DNA of 64,000 bases from Sediminivirga luteola (GCF_014639315.1 NZ_BMFY01000017.1:1-64000), one strand, 5' to 3'. Positions 53,647 to 63,031 are shown, numbered from the stretch's first letter. Numbers and translations: made by a program. The notes: generated by a model from the sequence alone, not told the origin.

Positions 53647-53994
53647 GCGCCGCCCGCTAAGACACCGGCGCCGGGTCCCCGGAGCCGGGCGTCTGGGGCT
53701 GGGTCTCCGCGGCTGGGCGCACGAGTACCCGCGGCTGTTCCTGATTCCCACCGTCGATAAGCGGTGGCCGTCCTGCTTCAGGGGCCGCAGGCGGATACGG
53801 CCTTAGATCGTCAGCGCGCCCGTATATCGTCACCCTCCAGACCCGGGCGACGACGACCTAAGGGCACAGCGACGACCTACGGACGCACTGCGAGCGGACC
53901 CGGTGAGTCCCGGGCGGTGCGCACATTCCTGGTGAGCTCAGGTGGAATGTGCGCACCGCCCGGGAGATAGCGGCGCGAGAGACCGGAACAGGCG
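53647..53994. other. Convergent intergenic region carrying palindrome copy 2
   Basis: 348 bp between the 3' ends of the membrane-protein gene (+) and the E2 gene (-). Apart from the palindrome it holds no supported gene. Confidence 0.5.
53908..53965. repeat. 58-bp intergenic palindrome, copy 2
   Basis: Perfect 22-bp arms (53908-53929 and 53944-53965) around TGGTGAGCTCAGGT. Arms are 17/22 identical to copy 1; all five differences are matched by the complementary change in the other arm, and loops share GGTGAG and TCA. Lies between convergent gene ends. Confidence 0.85.
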
Positions 53995-55476
53995 TCAGAG
54001 CATGACGGCCGGGTTCTCCATGGCGGCGCCGACATCGGCGAGGAACTTCGAGATGGTCTCGCCATCGACCACGCGGTGATCCGCGGAGACCGCCAGCTGG
54101 CATACCTCTCGGGGGACGATCTGATCGTCCACCACCCAGGGCTTCTTCCTGATCTGGCCGAATGCCAGGATCGCCGCCTCCCCCGGGTTGAGGATGGGCG
54201 TGCCGGAATCCACGCCGAACACCCCGACATTGGTGATCGTGATGGTGCCGCCCTGCTGCGCCGACGGCGGGGTCTTGCCCTCACGCGCCTGCCCGATGAG
54301 CTGGCCCAGTTCGCGGGCGAGGCCGGCCAGATCGAGCCGGTCCGCATCCTTGATGTTGGGCACCAGCAGTCCGCGGGGCGTGGCGGCGGCGATGCCGAGG
54401 TTCACGTAGTGCTTGATCGTGATCGCGTCATCGGCGTAGGTGGCGTTGATCATGGGATTGCGCCGGACCGCCCAGCACACGGCCCGCGCGGCGATCAGCA
54501 ACGGGGAGACCCGCACGTCCTCGCCCAGCAGGCCGGTGGCCTTCAGGTGGCGCACCAGATCCATGGTGCCGGTGACATCCACTTCGAGGAACTCGGTGAC
54601 GTGCGGGGCGGTGAAAGCAGAGGTGACCATCGCCTGCGCGGTGGCCTTGCGCACGCCCTTGACCGGGACCCGTTCCTCACGGCGTTCCGGCTGCCCCGTC
54701 CCCGCGGTCGCGGAACTCGCCGCGACGGGCCCGGATCCAGCGACAGCGCCTGCCTGACCTCCGCCGCCGGCACCGTCCAGATAGGCCAGCAGATCCTCCC
54801 GGGTGACCTCGCCGCGGCTGCCGGTGGCCGGCACCCGGGCGAGGTCCACGCCGTGGTCCTTGGCCAGTTTGCGCACCGGCGGCTTGGCCAGCGGACGTCC
54901 CGGGGACGCGAGAACCGGACCGGATTCCGCCGCAGGCGACCCGGCGGGAGTGGCCGGCGGAGCGGACGCCGGTGCCGCACCGCTCGTGGCCGCCGGAGTC
55001 GCGGTGGTCGTGTCCGCCGGCACGCCCGTCGTCTGCCCGGCAGGGGCGGACGATCCCGCGGCCGGCGCGCGGCGGGCTCGCCTGCGGGAGCCGGAGCCGC
55101 CGCGGTCTCCGTAGCCGACGAGGGTCGCCCCGCCGGCATCATCGGGTTCCTCCGCAGTTCCACCGGCCGGGGCGGCCGCATCGGCGCCGGCTTGCCCGCC
55201 GGCCCCGGATGCAGCTGCGGGGGCGTCATCGGCGCCGCCTGTCCCGCCGAAGCGCACGATGGGCGTGCCCACCTCGACGGTCTGGCCTTCCTGCACCAGC
55301 AGCGCGCCGATCGTACCGGCCTGCGGGCTGGGCAGCTCGACCAGGGACTTGGCGGTCTCGATCTCGACCAGCACCTGGTTCACCGTGACGGTGTCCCCGG
55401 TCTGGACCTTCCAGGACACGATCTCCGCCTCGGTGAGGCCTTCGCCCACGTCAGGGAGCGTGAAAACGTCGGTCAT
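53995..55476 (-). CDS. bkdC: Branched-chain 2-oxoacid dehydrogenase E2 (dihydrolipoamide acyltransferase)
   Basis: 493-aa E2. Lipoyl domain with Lys43 in [15 protein letters not shown], a long Ala/Gly/Pro linker, a peripheral-subunit-binding domain ([20 protein letters not shown] then [18 protein letters not shown]), and the acyltransferase core ending with the active-site His in [15 protein letters not shown] 55476 is chosen because AAAGG lies 8 nt upstream; ATG 55482 and GTG 55485 are less well spaced. Third gene of the bkd operon; no E3 gene is in the cluster, so E3 must be supplied elsewhere. Confidence 0.92.
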   Translation of the reverse strand: MTDVFTLPDVGEGLTEAEIVSWKVQTGDTVTVNQVLVEIETAKSLVELPSPQAGTIGALLVQEGQTVEVGTPIVRFGGTGGADDAPAAASGAGGQAGADAAAPAGGTAEEPDDAGGATLVGYGDRGGSGSRRRARRAPAAGSSAPAGQTTGVPADTTTATPAATSGAAPASAPPATPAGSPAAESGPVLASPGRPLAKPPVRKLAKDHGVDLARVPATGSRGEVTREDLLAYLDGAGGGGQAGAVAGSGPVAASSATAGTGQPERREERVPVKGVRKATAQAMVTSAFTAPHVTEFLEVDVTGTMDLVRHLKATGLLGEDVRVSPLLIAARAVCWAVRRNPMINATYADDAITIKHYVNLGIAAATPRGLLVPNIKDADRLDLAGLARELGQLIGQAREGKTPPSAQQGGTITITNVGVFGVDSGTPILNPGEAAILAFGQIRKKPWVVDDQIVPREVCQLAVSADHRVVDGETISKFLADVGAAMENPAVML

Positions 55477-55494
55477 GCTCATCACCTTTCGTGG

Positions 55495-56469
55495 TCAGTG
55501 GGCGAGTGCCCGGTCGATGCCGTCCATGATCCGGTCCAGATCGGGGAGGTAGGCCTCCTCCATCCGGGACGGCGGGTACGGCGTGTGGTAGCCGCCCACC
55601 CGGATCACCGGCGCCTCCAGCGAGTAGAAGCAGCGTTCGGTGACACGCGCGGCGATCTCGGCCCCGAGCCCCAGGAAGGTGGGTGCCTCATGAGCGACGA
55701 CGAGGCGGCCGGTCTTCTCCACCGATGCCGCGAGGGTGTCGACGTCGAGCGGCGAGATGCTGCGCACGTCGATCAGTTCGACGCTCGTGCCCTCCTCGGC
55801 GGCCGCCTTGACCACCTCCAGGCCGGTGCTCACCAGGGCGCCGTACGTCACCAGGGTCACATCGCTGCCCTCTTGCAGGACCGTGGCCCGGTAGGTGTCC
55901 TTGCCGCTGCGCTCGGTGTCGACCTCGCCCTTGAGCCAGTAGCGGCGCTTGGGCTCGAAGAAGACGACCGGATCGTCGTCGGCGATGGCCTCCTGGATCA
56001 TCCAGTAGGCGTCGTGGGGCGTGGCCGGGCTGATCACCCGCAGACCCGCGTGATGGGCGAACATCGCCTCCGGAGACTCCGAGTGGTGCTCGGGGGACCC
56101 GATGCCTCCGCCGAAGGGGATCCGGATGACCATCGGGATCTTCTCGTGCCCCAGCGTGCGGTAGTGCAGCTTGGCGACCTGGGTGACGATCTGGTTGTAC
56201 GCCGGGTACACGAAGGCGTCGAACTGGATCTCGCACACCGGCCGGAAGCCGCGTGCCGAGAGCCCCACGCCGGTGCCGATGATGCCGGCCTCGGAGAGCG
56301 GGGTGTCGAGCACCCGCTGCTCGCCGAAGTCCTTCTGCAGTCCCTCGGTGATGCGGAAGACGCCGCCGAGCTTGCCGATGTCCTCGCCCATGAGGAGCAC
56401 CTTGGGATCGGACTCCATCGCCTTGCGAAGGCCGGCGTTGAGGGCCTTCGCCATGGTCAGCTGCGCCAT
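55495..56469 (-). CDS. bkdB: Branched-chain 2-oxoacid dehydrogenase E1 beta
   Basis: 324-aa transketolase-like E1 beta: MAQLTMAKALNAGLRKAMES, VLLMGEDIGKLGGVFRITEG, FGGGIGSPEHHSESPEAMFA, the ThDP/K+ region, and the C-terminal RVGGYHTPYPPSRMEEAYLP. ATG 56469 overlaps the E1 alpha stop by 1 bp (TGATG), so both subunits are made in equal amounts. Forms the alpha2beta2 E1 that decarboxylates Val/Leu/Ile-derived oxoacids. Confidence 0.92.
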   Translation of the reverse strand: MAQLTMAKALNAGLRKAMESDPKVLLMGEDIGKLGGVFRITEGLQKDFGEQRVLDTPLSEAGIIGTGVGLSARGFRPVCEIQFDAFVYPAYNQIVTQVAKLHYRTLGHEKIPMVIRIPFGGGIGSPEHHSESPEAMFAHHAGLRVISPATPHDAYWMIQEAIADDDPVVFFEPKRRYWLKGEVDTERSGKDTYRATVLQEGSDVTLVTYGALVSTGLEVVKAAAEEGTSVELIDVRSISPLDVDTLAASVEKTGRLVVAHEAPTFLGLGAEIAARVTERCFYSLEAPVIRVGGYHTPYPPSRMEEAYLPDLDRIMDGIDRALAH

Positions 56470-57629
56470 CACCGGGCCTCGGCTTCCGCGAAGGAGGCCT
56501 CGTACTGCGCGTGCCAGGCGGATTCCTCGCTCACCAGGGCGTGCTCGTGCGAGTAGACGTGGGAGAACATCTCCTGCGGATCGGGATCGGGCATCTCCAC
56601 GCAGGCCTTGCGCAGCCCGGCGGCGAGCTCATCGGCCTCGGCGTCGACGCCGTCGAAGAACTCCTGGTCCGCCATCTCGGACTCCAGGAGGTACCGGCGC
56701 AGACGCCGGATCGGGTCCTTGGCGCGCCAGTTCTCGGTCTCGGCGTCGCTGCGGTACTTGGTGGGATCGTCCGCCGTGGTGTGGGCGCCCATCCGGTAGG
56801 TGTAGGCCTCCAGCAGCAGCGGTCCGTTGCCGGCGCGGATGCTGTCCAGGCCGGCACGGGCCACGGCGTAGGTGGCGATGACGTCGTTGCCGTCCACCCG
56901 GACGCCCGGGACTCCGAAGCCCACGCCGCGGGTGTGCAGCGGCGCTTTGGTCTGCACGGTGGTGGGTTCCGAGATGGCCCACTGGTTGTTCTGCAGGAAG
57001 AACAGCACCGGCGCGTTGTAGGTGCCGGCGAAGGTGAGGGCCTCGCTGACCTCCCCCTGGGAGGTGGCGCCGTCGCCGAAGCAGGCGATGGTGGCGGTGT
57101 CGCGGTCCTGGTCGCCGGTGGCGATATCGCCGTCCAGCTGCACGCCCATCGCGTAGCCCACGGCGTGCAGGGTCTGCGCGCCGATGACGATGGCATAGGG
57201 GTGCAGATTGTGCGCCTGGGGGTCCCAGCCGGAGTGGGAGACGCCGCGGAAGATCCCCAGCAGGGTCTCCGGAGGCACCCCGCGGGTGAGCGCCAGGCCG
57301 TGCTCGCGGTAGGACGGGAAGATGAAGTCCTGCGGCCGGGTGGCCCGGCCGAGGCCGATCTGCGCGGCCTCCTGCCCCAGCAGGGGGACCCAGAGGCCGA
57401 GCTGGCCCTGCCGCTGCAGTGCCGTGCCCTCGGCGTCGACCCGCCGGCTGAGGGTCATGTCCCGGTACATCAGGCGAAGCATCTCGTCATCGAGATCCTC
57501 CGCGAAACGTTCGTACTCGCCGCCCGGGACGCGCTTGCCCTCAGGCGTGAGCATCTGGATCATCGGCTGGTCTACGTGCGGCAGGTCGTCGACATTGACG
57601 CCGCCGCCCACATGCGTGGGAGAGGCCAT
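56469..57629 (-). CDS. bkdA: Branched-chain 2-oxoacid dehydrogenase E1 alpha
   Basis: 386-aa E1 alpha. ThDP-binding motif from ACFGDGATSQGEVSEAL to NNQWAISEPT; phospho-loop-equivalent RMGAHTTADDPTKYR. The N-terminal PLLGQEAAQIGLGRA and PSYREHGLALTRG fit branched-chain rather than pyruvate E1. ATG 57629. Heads the bkd operon and has a perfect CRP-type dyad about 105 bp upstream. Confidence 0.93.
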   Translation of the reverse strand: MASPTHVGGGVNVDDLPHVDQPMIQMLTPEGKRVPGGEYERFAEDLDDEMLRLMYRDMTLSRRVDAEGTALQRQGQLGLWVPLLGQEAAQIGLGRATRPQDFIFPSYREHGLALTRGVPPETLLGIFRGVSHSGWDPQAHNLHPYAIVIGAQTLHAVGYAMGVQLDGDIATGDQDRDTATIACFGDGATSQGEVSEALTFAGTYNAPVLFFLQNNQWAISEPTTVQTKAPLHTRGVGFGVPGVRVDGNDVIATYAVARAGLDSIRAGNGPLLLEAYTYRMGAHTTADDPTKYRSDAETENWRAKDPIRRLRRYLLESEMADQEFFDGVDAEADELAAGLRKACVEMPDPDPQEMFSHVYSHEHALVSEESAWHAQYEASFAEAEAR

Positions 57630-57958
57630 CGGTATTCTCCTGTTTCCTCGGCGGGCGGGAGCGGTAGCCCCTCGCGCCGCGTGGACGTGTGCCCGGCCGG
57701 GGAGTCAACGGGTGTGCGACTGTCCGGCCTCACTGTGAGGTGATTCACAGTGTTGTCGTCACTCTACCGCGACACCCGCGCGGTTCTCATCCCTGGTCGC
57801 CCTCCTCACGCTAGGAGTCCTGGCCGGGAGGCTGTGGGCCGCGCACAAGGCCCCGGCGGGTTCCCCATAGGCATCCACGAATGCTCGGCAGTCCAAGTTT
57901 CTCCTGGTCAGCTGCTGGTTATTAGGGCGTCCGAGCAAAGTCCCGGGATGCGCGGTCC
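57630..57958. other. Upstream region of the bkd operon
   Basis: 329 bp without a supported gene; it holds the dyad described at 57731-57752 and separates the lipase-like gene's 3' end from bkdA. Confidence 0.5.
57731..57752. promoter_or_regulatory. Perfect CRP/GlxR-type dyad upstream of bkdA
   Basis: CACTGTGA-GGTGAT-TCACAGTG: 8-bp perfect arms, containing TGTGA-N6-TCACA (57734-57749), the consensus for CRP/GlxR. About 105 bp before the bkdA start, so activation or repression is possible. An Lrp- or GntR-type protein could also bind such a dyad. Confidence 0.6.
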
Positions 57959-59527
57959 TCACCCGCCGACGGTCGGCCGGGCGCGGGCCGCCTGGCGGAA
58001 CCTGCCTCCGTCCTCGTGCTCCCGGGAACCGCCCTGTTCCTGCCCGTTCTCGTGCTGAGGCGGGTATCTGCGCCGGCCGTAGAACTCCCGGGCCCGGCCG
58101 CCGCGGCCGGAGAAGAACTGACGGTGCCGGCGCAGGAACTCCCCGACGGACGCGCCGGCGGCGGTACCCTCGCCGAGGTCCTCCAGCGCGCGGATGCTCT
58201 CCTCATAGGCCGAGGACCGATGCGCTTCACCGCCGGTGCGCGGCGGCGCGCCGGCCGGGGCCTCGACCGTCACCGTGGTCCAGTGCGCCCGGCCCGGGTT
58301 CTGGCCGCCGTCCAGGAACGGCACCGGATCGTCTGCGTGCTGTATGGAGAGCACCTCGACCTCCGGGGGCACCTCGATCGTCGCCACCGGCGAGCCGGCC
58401 GTGACGACCGCGGTGACGTTGAAACGGACCAGGAACTCCTCGTCCTCCAGCAGGCCCAGCGCGGTCCGGCCGCCCTGGGAGTGGCCGGTCATCAGGACCT
58501 CCTCGCCCGGCGCGATACCGGCGCGTTCCATCGCCTCGCGCACCAGGCGCATGGCCTGCGTCTCGTGTCCGGCCACGGCCTCGGCGTTGGAGGTCAGATC
58601 GGTCGGCGCGTCGTGCCGGCCGGGGTCCCATTCGGTGGTGCCGGGCACGTGCACGATCCAGCTCCGGGTACCGTCCGGGTGCAGGATTTCCTCGACCCTG
58701 ACCTCGCCGTTCTCCTGTCGTGGATTGGGAGCACCGGTGCCCTCACGGCTCTTGTTCTGCTGCGCGGTACGTCGGAACAGCTCGGTCAGGCCGGCCGGCG
58801 GGTCCACTGGATCGGTGTGGGACGCGGGCACCTCGTGCACCTCCAGTCCGCTCTTCTCCATCAATCCGCGCGCCCTGGCCAGAAGCAGCAGCAGCTCTGC
58901 CAGCTCAGCGCCGTCCCGCGGACGCTCCACCGCGAACGGCGTGCCGGGTATGCCTGGGCCGAGTATGGTCAGGCCGCGGACGACGCCGGGCACGAAGTGC
59001 TCCAGGATCTCCCCCGCCGTGGCCCAGCCTCCGGCCGCCCGTCCGGCCGCGCGGCCCGCGGGCGTCCCCGGCCGCCAGGGCCAGGCGGCGGCAGCGCCCA
59101 CTGCGGTCCAGGCGGCGGCGACGGGGCTGAACGCCCGGGCGGGAGCACCCAAGACCAGGCCCGCCCCGGTCACCAGACCCAGAAGATGAAGGATGCGTCC
59201 CGGCGCGTCCTGGACGGCGCTGTCTGCGCGCTCGTAGGCTCCGGCCGCCATATCCAACGCCTGCGCGAGTGCCGCGGTGGAGGCAGCGCAGGCCTGCCCG
59301 CGCAGTTCGAATCCGGCGATCCGGCCCGTCACGGACACGAGCGTGTGCGGTGCGAGGACGCTCCCGGGGACGGCAGCCAGCGCCAGGTCCTCGCCGATGG
59401 CGGCGGTGGCGATCGTGCGGGTACGGCCGGCGATGTCCTCGCAGTGCGCAGCGGTGGCGCGCATATCCGCCGTGCGGGCCTCGATGGCGTAGGCGCCGCC
59501 GGTGACGCGGCCGCCGGGCGCCGTCAT
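57959..59527 (-). CDS. Alpha/beta-hydrolase (lipase-like) with ESX-like N-terminal helices
   Basis: 522-aa protein. N-terminal about 120 residues are Ala-rich helices (ADMRATAAHCEDIAGRTRTI; YERADSAVQDAPGRIL) like secreted ESX-type proteins. A hydrophobic Ala/Gly/Trp stretch (about 115-165) follows. The C-terminal part is an alpha/beta hydrolase with the nucleophile elbow EVLMTGHSQGGRTALG (GxSxG), then LSIQHADDPVPFLDGG with Asp, and a His in the closing region. Ends with a charged low-complexity tail. The start overlaps the upstream gene by 4 bp. Possible export-coupled esterase or toxin; exact substrate unknown. Confidence 0.7.
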   Translation of the reverse strand: MTAPGGRVTGGAYAIEARTADMRATAAHCEDIAGRTRTIATAAIGEDLALAAVPGSVLAPHTLVSVTGRIAGFELRGQACAASTAALAQALDMAAGAYERADSAVQDAPGRILHLLGLVTGAGLVLGAPARAFSPVAAAWTAVGAAAAWPWRPGTPAGRAAGRAAGGWATAGEILEHFVPGVVRGLTILGPGIPGTPFAVERPRDGAELAELLLLLARARGLMEKSGLEVHEVPASHTDPVDPPAGLTELFRRTAQQNKSREGTGAPNPRQENGEVRVEEILHPDGTRSWIVHVPGTTEWDPGRHDAPTDLTSNAEAVAGHETQAMRLVREAMERAGIAPGEEVLMTGHSQGGRTALGLLEDEEFLVRFNVTAVVTAGSPVATIEVPPEVEVLSIQHADDPVPFLDGGQNPGRAHWTTVTVEAPAGAPPRTGGEAHRSSAYEESIRALEDLGEGTAAGASVGEFLRRHRQFFSGRGGRAREFYGRRRYPPQHENGQEQGGSREHEDGGRFRQAARARPTVGG

Positions 59528-60264
59528 GGCTGTGCCCCGGCGCGGATGATCAGTGCCAGCTCGGCGGCGATGGCCCGCTGCACCGGGCCGGGAGGCTCAC
59601 CTGCCCGGTTGTGGTGGCACCAGATCCGCGTGCGATGCGTCGCCGGGGCCCGGGCCCCGGCACCGTACCGGGTCATCCCGATCACGACGGCCTCCTCGGC
59701 GAACGCATCGATCAGCCGGCTCAGCTGTCCTGCCGCCGCCGTGAGCGGCAGCGCCGAGACGAGGACACTGCCGCCCGGCCGCGCCTCGCTCCAGCCACGG
59801 ATGAGCATCGCGGCGACGGCACCGGCGACGGCCAGGTGCACCAGCATATGGCGGCGGTCGCCGGCCGGCGCGTGGGCCGGCGGAAACGCCTCCGCGCCTT
59901 CCGCGTACGAAGGAGAGCCGTGCGAGCGGCGACGGACGGGACCGGTGGCGGCGGCGATGAGCGGTTCGAGTCCCGACAGTCCCGCCGCGCAGTGCAGGCG
60001 CAGCGCTGCCGGCGCGGCGGCGATGGCGGCCAGAATCGCCAGCGCCTCCGGACCGGCCCCCTGGTCGCCGGGCGGATCCGCGCGGCCGAACCGCTGGGCG
60101 GCATCGGCATCGAGGTCGAATCCGGGAGGAAGAGCGGCGCCGCAGCGCCGGACGGCACGGATGTACGCGCCCAGGCTCAGCCGGTGCACGCCCGGCGACG
60201 GAGCGTCCGGCCACGGCGGCTCTCCGCGCCCGGACATCATCCCGTCTGCGTGCCCGGACATCAT
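59524..60264 (-). CDS. Uncharacterised protein in the lipase operon
   Basis: 246-aa Ala/Arg-rich protein of unknown family. A mostly polar N-terminus contains a LSLGAYIRAVRRCG segment; the middle holds HMLVHLAVAGAVAAMLIRGW (possibly buried rather than membrane) and the end has LPLTAAAGQLSRLIDAFAEE. The size and its place between an ESX-like helical protein and a lipase-like protein suggest a chaperone or partner of the type EspG represents in mycobacteria, but no sequence similarity is evident. Overlaps both neighbours by 4 bp. Confidence 0.6.
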   Translation of the reverse strand: MMSGHADGMMSGRGEPPWPDAPSPGVHRLSLGAYIRAVRRCGAALPPGFDLDADAAQRFGRADPPGDQGAGPEALAILAAIAAAPAALRLHCAAGLSGLEPLIAAATGPVRRRSHGSPSYAEGAEAFPPAHAPAGDRRHMLVHLAVAGAVAAMLIRGWSEARPGGSVLVSALPLTAAAGQLSRLIDAFAEEAVVIGMTRYGAGARAPATHRTRIWCHHNRAGEPPGPVQRAIAAELALIIRAGAQP

Positions 60265-60749
60265 CCCGCTCCCGGAAACGGGGGCGTGGGAAGGCCCGGG
60301 GGCAGGACGCCGGTGCGCAGGAGCTCACCCATCAGTTCCAGCCCCTCCCCGCCGGCCTCGATTGTCTCACCGAGAAGATCGATCAGGCGGGCGGCTCCTT
60401 CTCGTCCCTGCTCGAGCGCCTGGGCGGCGGCGTGCGCGATCCCCTGGGCGGCGGCACGCACCTCCTCGGCATGCCGGTCCACCGCGAGTGCCACCTCGTC
60501 GGCCTCGGCCGCCAGGTCCTCCAGTTCACCCGTACGCGCCGCCAGTCTCCGCTGGAACCCCTCCGCCGCCTCTGATCGCCATTCGAGCGCGGCGGCGTCG
60601 GCGCGCAGTTCCGCCGCGTGGTCCCGGAGCGCCGCCGCCCGGGCCCGCCAGGTCGCGACGAACTCCTCGAAGGCGGCAAGGGAATCCCGGCCGAGGTGCT
60701 GGACGAGCCAGTCGGGCGACCCGGCGGGTGACGGTAGCGGCAGCGACAT
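60261..60749 (-). CDS. WXG100/ESX-like helical protein
   Basis: 162-aa protein, nearly all helical. It begins MSLPLPSPAG, contains two long amphipathic helices around ALEWRSEAAEGFQRRLAART, where WRS sits at the position of the WxG turn, and a third helical segment with EALEQGREG-like repeats of acidic residues. ATG 60749 has AAAGGAG about 7 nt upstream. First gene of a three-gene coupled operon; no ESX secretion ATPase gene is in the window. Confidence 0.6.
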   Translation of the reverse strand: MSLPLPSPAGSPDWLVQHLGRDSLAAFEEFVATWRARAAALRDHAAELRADAAALEWRSEAAEGFQRRLAARTGELEDLAAEADEVALAVDRHAEEVRAAAQGIAHAAAQALEQGREGAARLIDLLGETIEAGGEGLELMGELLRTGVLPPGLPTPPFPGAG

Positions 60750-60894
60750 GCGGTTTCTCCTTTCCCCTCTTGCCGCAAGCCTGGCGGCCGGGACGCCGGA
60801 GATCCGAGCCGGGCGGCCATGGTGTGGACGAGTCACGGCGAGCGCGCGCGCCAGTGACGCGGGGCGGCGCTGGCCTGTGACGGCTCATGAGAAA

Positions 60895-62328
60895 ATGACC
60901 ACCATGACTGAGTTCCCCCCGCGCACCGCCCTGGCCGACCTCCAGCCCGCCCTCGCCCTCGGCCCTCTGGACGGCCGCTACCGCAAGGACGTGGCCCCGC
61001 TCGTGGATCATCTCTCCGAGGCCGCGCTCAACCGGGAGCGGATGCACGTGGAAGTGGAATGGCTGATCTTCCTCAGCGAGAACGAGGTCGTGCCCGGTGC
61101 CCGGCGCCTGCTGGAGGACGAGAAGGCGCAGCTGCGCGAGCTGGTCTCCGGCTTCGACGAGGAGACCATCGCCCAGCTCGCCGAGTTCGAGGCCGTCACG
61201 GTGCACGACGTCAAAGCGGTCGAGTACGCCGTGAAGGCCGGCCTGGGACGCATCGGCGGGGACGACGTGTCCGAGCTGGTGCACTTCGCCTGCACCTCGG
61301 AGGACATCAACAACACGTCCTACGCGCTGATGGTCAAGGGCGCCGTGGAACAGGTCTGGCTGCCGGCCGCGCGGCGCCTGGTGGAGCAGCTGCGCGATCT
61401 CGCCGCCGAGCACCGGGACCAGCCGATGCTCTCCCACACCCACGGCCAGCCGGCCACCCCCACCACGCTGGGCAAGGAGATCGGCGTCTTCGCCCACCGG
61501 CTGGGCCGGCAGCTGCGCCGGATCGAGCGGACCGAGTACCTGGGCAAGATCAACGGCGCCACCGGCACCTTCTCCGCGCATGCGACGGCGGTCCCCGGCG
61601 CCGACTGGCCCGCGCTGGCGAAGGCTTTCGTGGAGCACCTGGGCCTGACCTACAACCCGCTCACCACGCAGATCGAATCGCATGACTGGCAGGCGGAGCT
61701 CTACGCGGACATCGCCCGGTTCAACCGCATCCTGCACAACCTCGCCACCGATGTGTGGACCTACATCTCGATGAACTACTTCATCCAGATCCCCGTCGAA
61801 GGCGCCACGGGGTCCTCGACGATGCCGCACAAGATCAATCCGATCCGGTTCGAGAACGCCGAGGCGAACCTGGAGATCTCCAGCGCGCTGTTCGACACGC
61901 TCGCCTCCACCCTTGTGACCTCGCGGCTGCAGCGAGACCTGACCGACTCCTCCTCGCAGCGGAACATCGGCCCCGCGTTCGGTCACTCGCTGCTGGCGAT
62001 CTCCAACGTCAGCCGGGGCCTGTCCCGCCTGGCGGTCAACGCTGAGGCGCTCGACGCCGATCTGGAGGGCAACTGGGAGGTGCTCGGCGAGGCGGTCCAG
62101 TCGGTGATGCGCGCCGCGGGCGCAGCCGGCGTCCCCGGTATGGACAACCCCTACGAGAAGCTCAAAGAACTCACCCGCGGCAAGCGGGTGGACGCGGAGG
62201 GCCTGCGCGAGTTCGTGCGCGGGCTGGGCCTCCCGGCCGAGGCCGAGGCGCGACTGCTGGAACTCACGCCGCAGTCGTACACGGGACTGGCCTCCCGCGT
62301 GGTCGGCGAGACGCTCGGCCTGGACTGA
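60895..62328 (+). CDS. purB: Adenylosuccinate lyase
   Basis: 477-aa fumarase/aspartase-superfamily enzyme of purine synthesis (two steps: SAICAR to AICAR and adenylosuccinate to AMP). PLDGRYRKDVAPL near the N-terminus, EVEWLIFLSENEV, LSHTHGQPATPTTLGKEI and signature SSTMPHKINPIRFENAE. Start uncertain by 3 codons: ATG 60895 or ATG 60904; no strong ribosome site is present. Confidence 0.93.
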   Translation: MTTMTEFPPRTALADLQPALALGPLDGRYRKDVAPLVDHLSEAALNRERMHVEVEWLIFLSENEVVPGARRLLEDEKAQLRELVSGFDEETIAQLAEFEAVTVHDVKAVEYAVKAGLGRIGGDDVSELVHFACTSEDINNTSYALMVKGAVEQVWLPAARRLVEQLRDLAAEHRDQPMLSHTHGQPATPTTLGKEIGVFAHRLGRQLRRIERTEYLGKINGATGTFSAHATAVPGADWPALAKAFVEHLGLTYNPLTTQIESHDWQAELYADIARFNRILHNLATDVWTYISMNYFIQIPVEGATGSSTMPHKINPIRFENAEANLEISSALFDTLASTLVTSRLQRDLTDSSSQRNIGPAFGHSLLAISNVSRGLSRLAVNAEALDADLEGNWEVLGEAVQSVMRAAGAAGVPGMDNPYEKLKELTRGKRVDAEGLREFVRGLGLPAEAEARLLELTPQSYTGLASRVVGETLGLD

Positions 62329-62335
62329 TACCCGC

Positions 62336-63031
62336 TCAGGCCAGGCGGTACTCCAGAACGGGCCGGCCCGCGCTGCCGTAGCGCGGCACCCGCTCGAGCC
62401 GGCCCAGGTCCGCGAGCCCTTCCAGATAGCGGCGCGCCGTGACCCGGGAGACCCCCAGCTCCTCGGCGAGCTCCGCGGCCGAGGCGGCCTCCATCCGTTC
62501 CAGGGTGTCCAGCACGCCGTCCACCGTGGTGCGCGACATGCCCTTCGGCAGTTCCTCCTCGTGGCTGGAGCGGAGGGCGGCCAGCGCCTGGTCCACCTCC
62601 GACTGGGTCACCCGCCCGCCGCCGCCCATGGACTCGCGGTAGGCCAGATAGGCCTGCAGCTTGGAGCGGAAGGCGGGGAACGCGAATGGCTTGATGAGGT
62701 ACTGCACCACGCCCAGCGACAGTGCCTGCTGCACCACTTTCAGATCACTGGCCGCCGTGACCGGCATGATGTCCACCTCCACGCGCCGATGTCGGATGGC
62801 GCGGATGATCTCCAGCCCGTGCCCGTCCGGCAGGTTCATGTCGAGCAGCACCAGCTGGATGTCCCCGGCCCGGACGGCGGGCAGTTCGCCGGCGAGAGCG
62901 GCGAGCGCCTGCCGGGCGGTACGCGCCACTCCGCAGACCTCGAACTGAGGCAGCCGGGAGAGGTACTCGGCATGGGCCCGGGCCGCGACTTCTTCGTCCT
63001 CGACCACCAGAACGCCGATGCGATCCGTCAT
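62336..63031 (-). CDS. CitB/DpiA-type response regulator
   Basis: 231-aa response regulator. The receiver has RIGVLVVEDEEVAARAHAEY (acidic pocket), phospho-acceptor Asp in IQLVLLDMNLPDGHG, the Thr/Ala position in VTAASDLKVVQ and Lys in YLIKPFAF. The C-terminal HTH (AASAAELAEELGVSRVTARRYL) is the DcuR/CitB type. The ATG overlaps the kinase stop by 4 bp. Controls C4-dicarboxylate or citrate uptake genes in related systems; the target transporter lies outside the window. Confidence 0.9.
   Translation of the reverse strand: MTDRIGVLVVEDEEVAARAHAEYLSRLPQFEVCGVARTARQALAALAGELPAVRAGDIQLVLLDMNLPDGHGLEIIRAIRHRRVEVDIMPVTAASDLKVVQQALSLGVVQYLIKPFAFPAFRSKLQAYLAYRESMGGGGRVTQSEVDQALAALRSSHEEELPKGMSRTTVDGVLDTLERMEAASAAELAEELGVSRVTARRYLEGLADLGRLERVPRYGSAGRPVLEYRLA

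Noticed and set aside
54076-56556. An 826-codon open frame on the + strand
   Set aside because: Antisense to bkdC and bkdB, which have full catalytic motifs.
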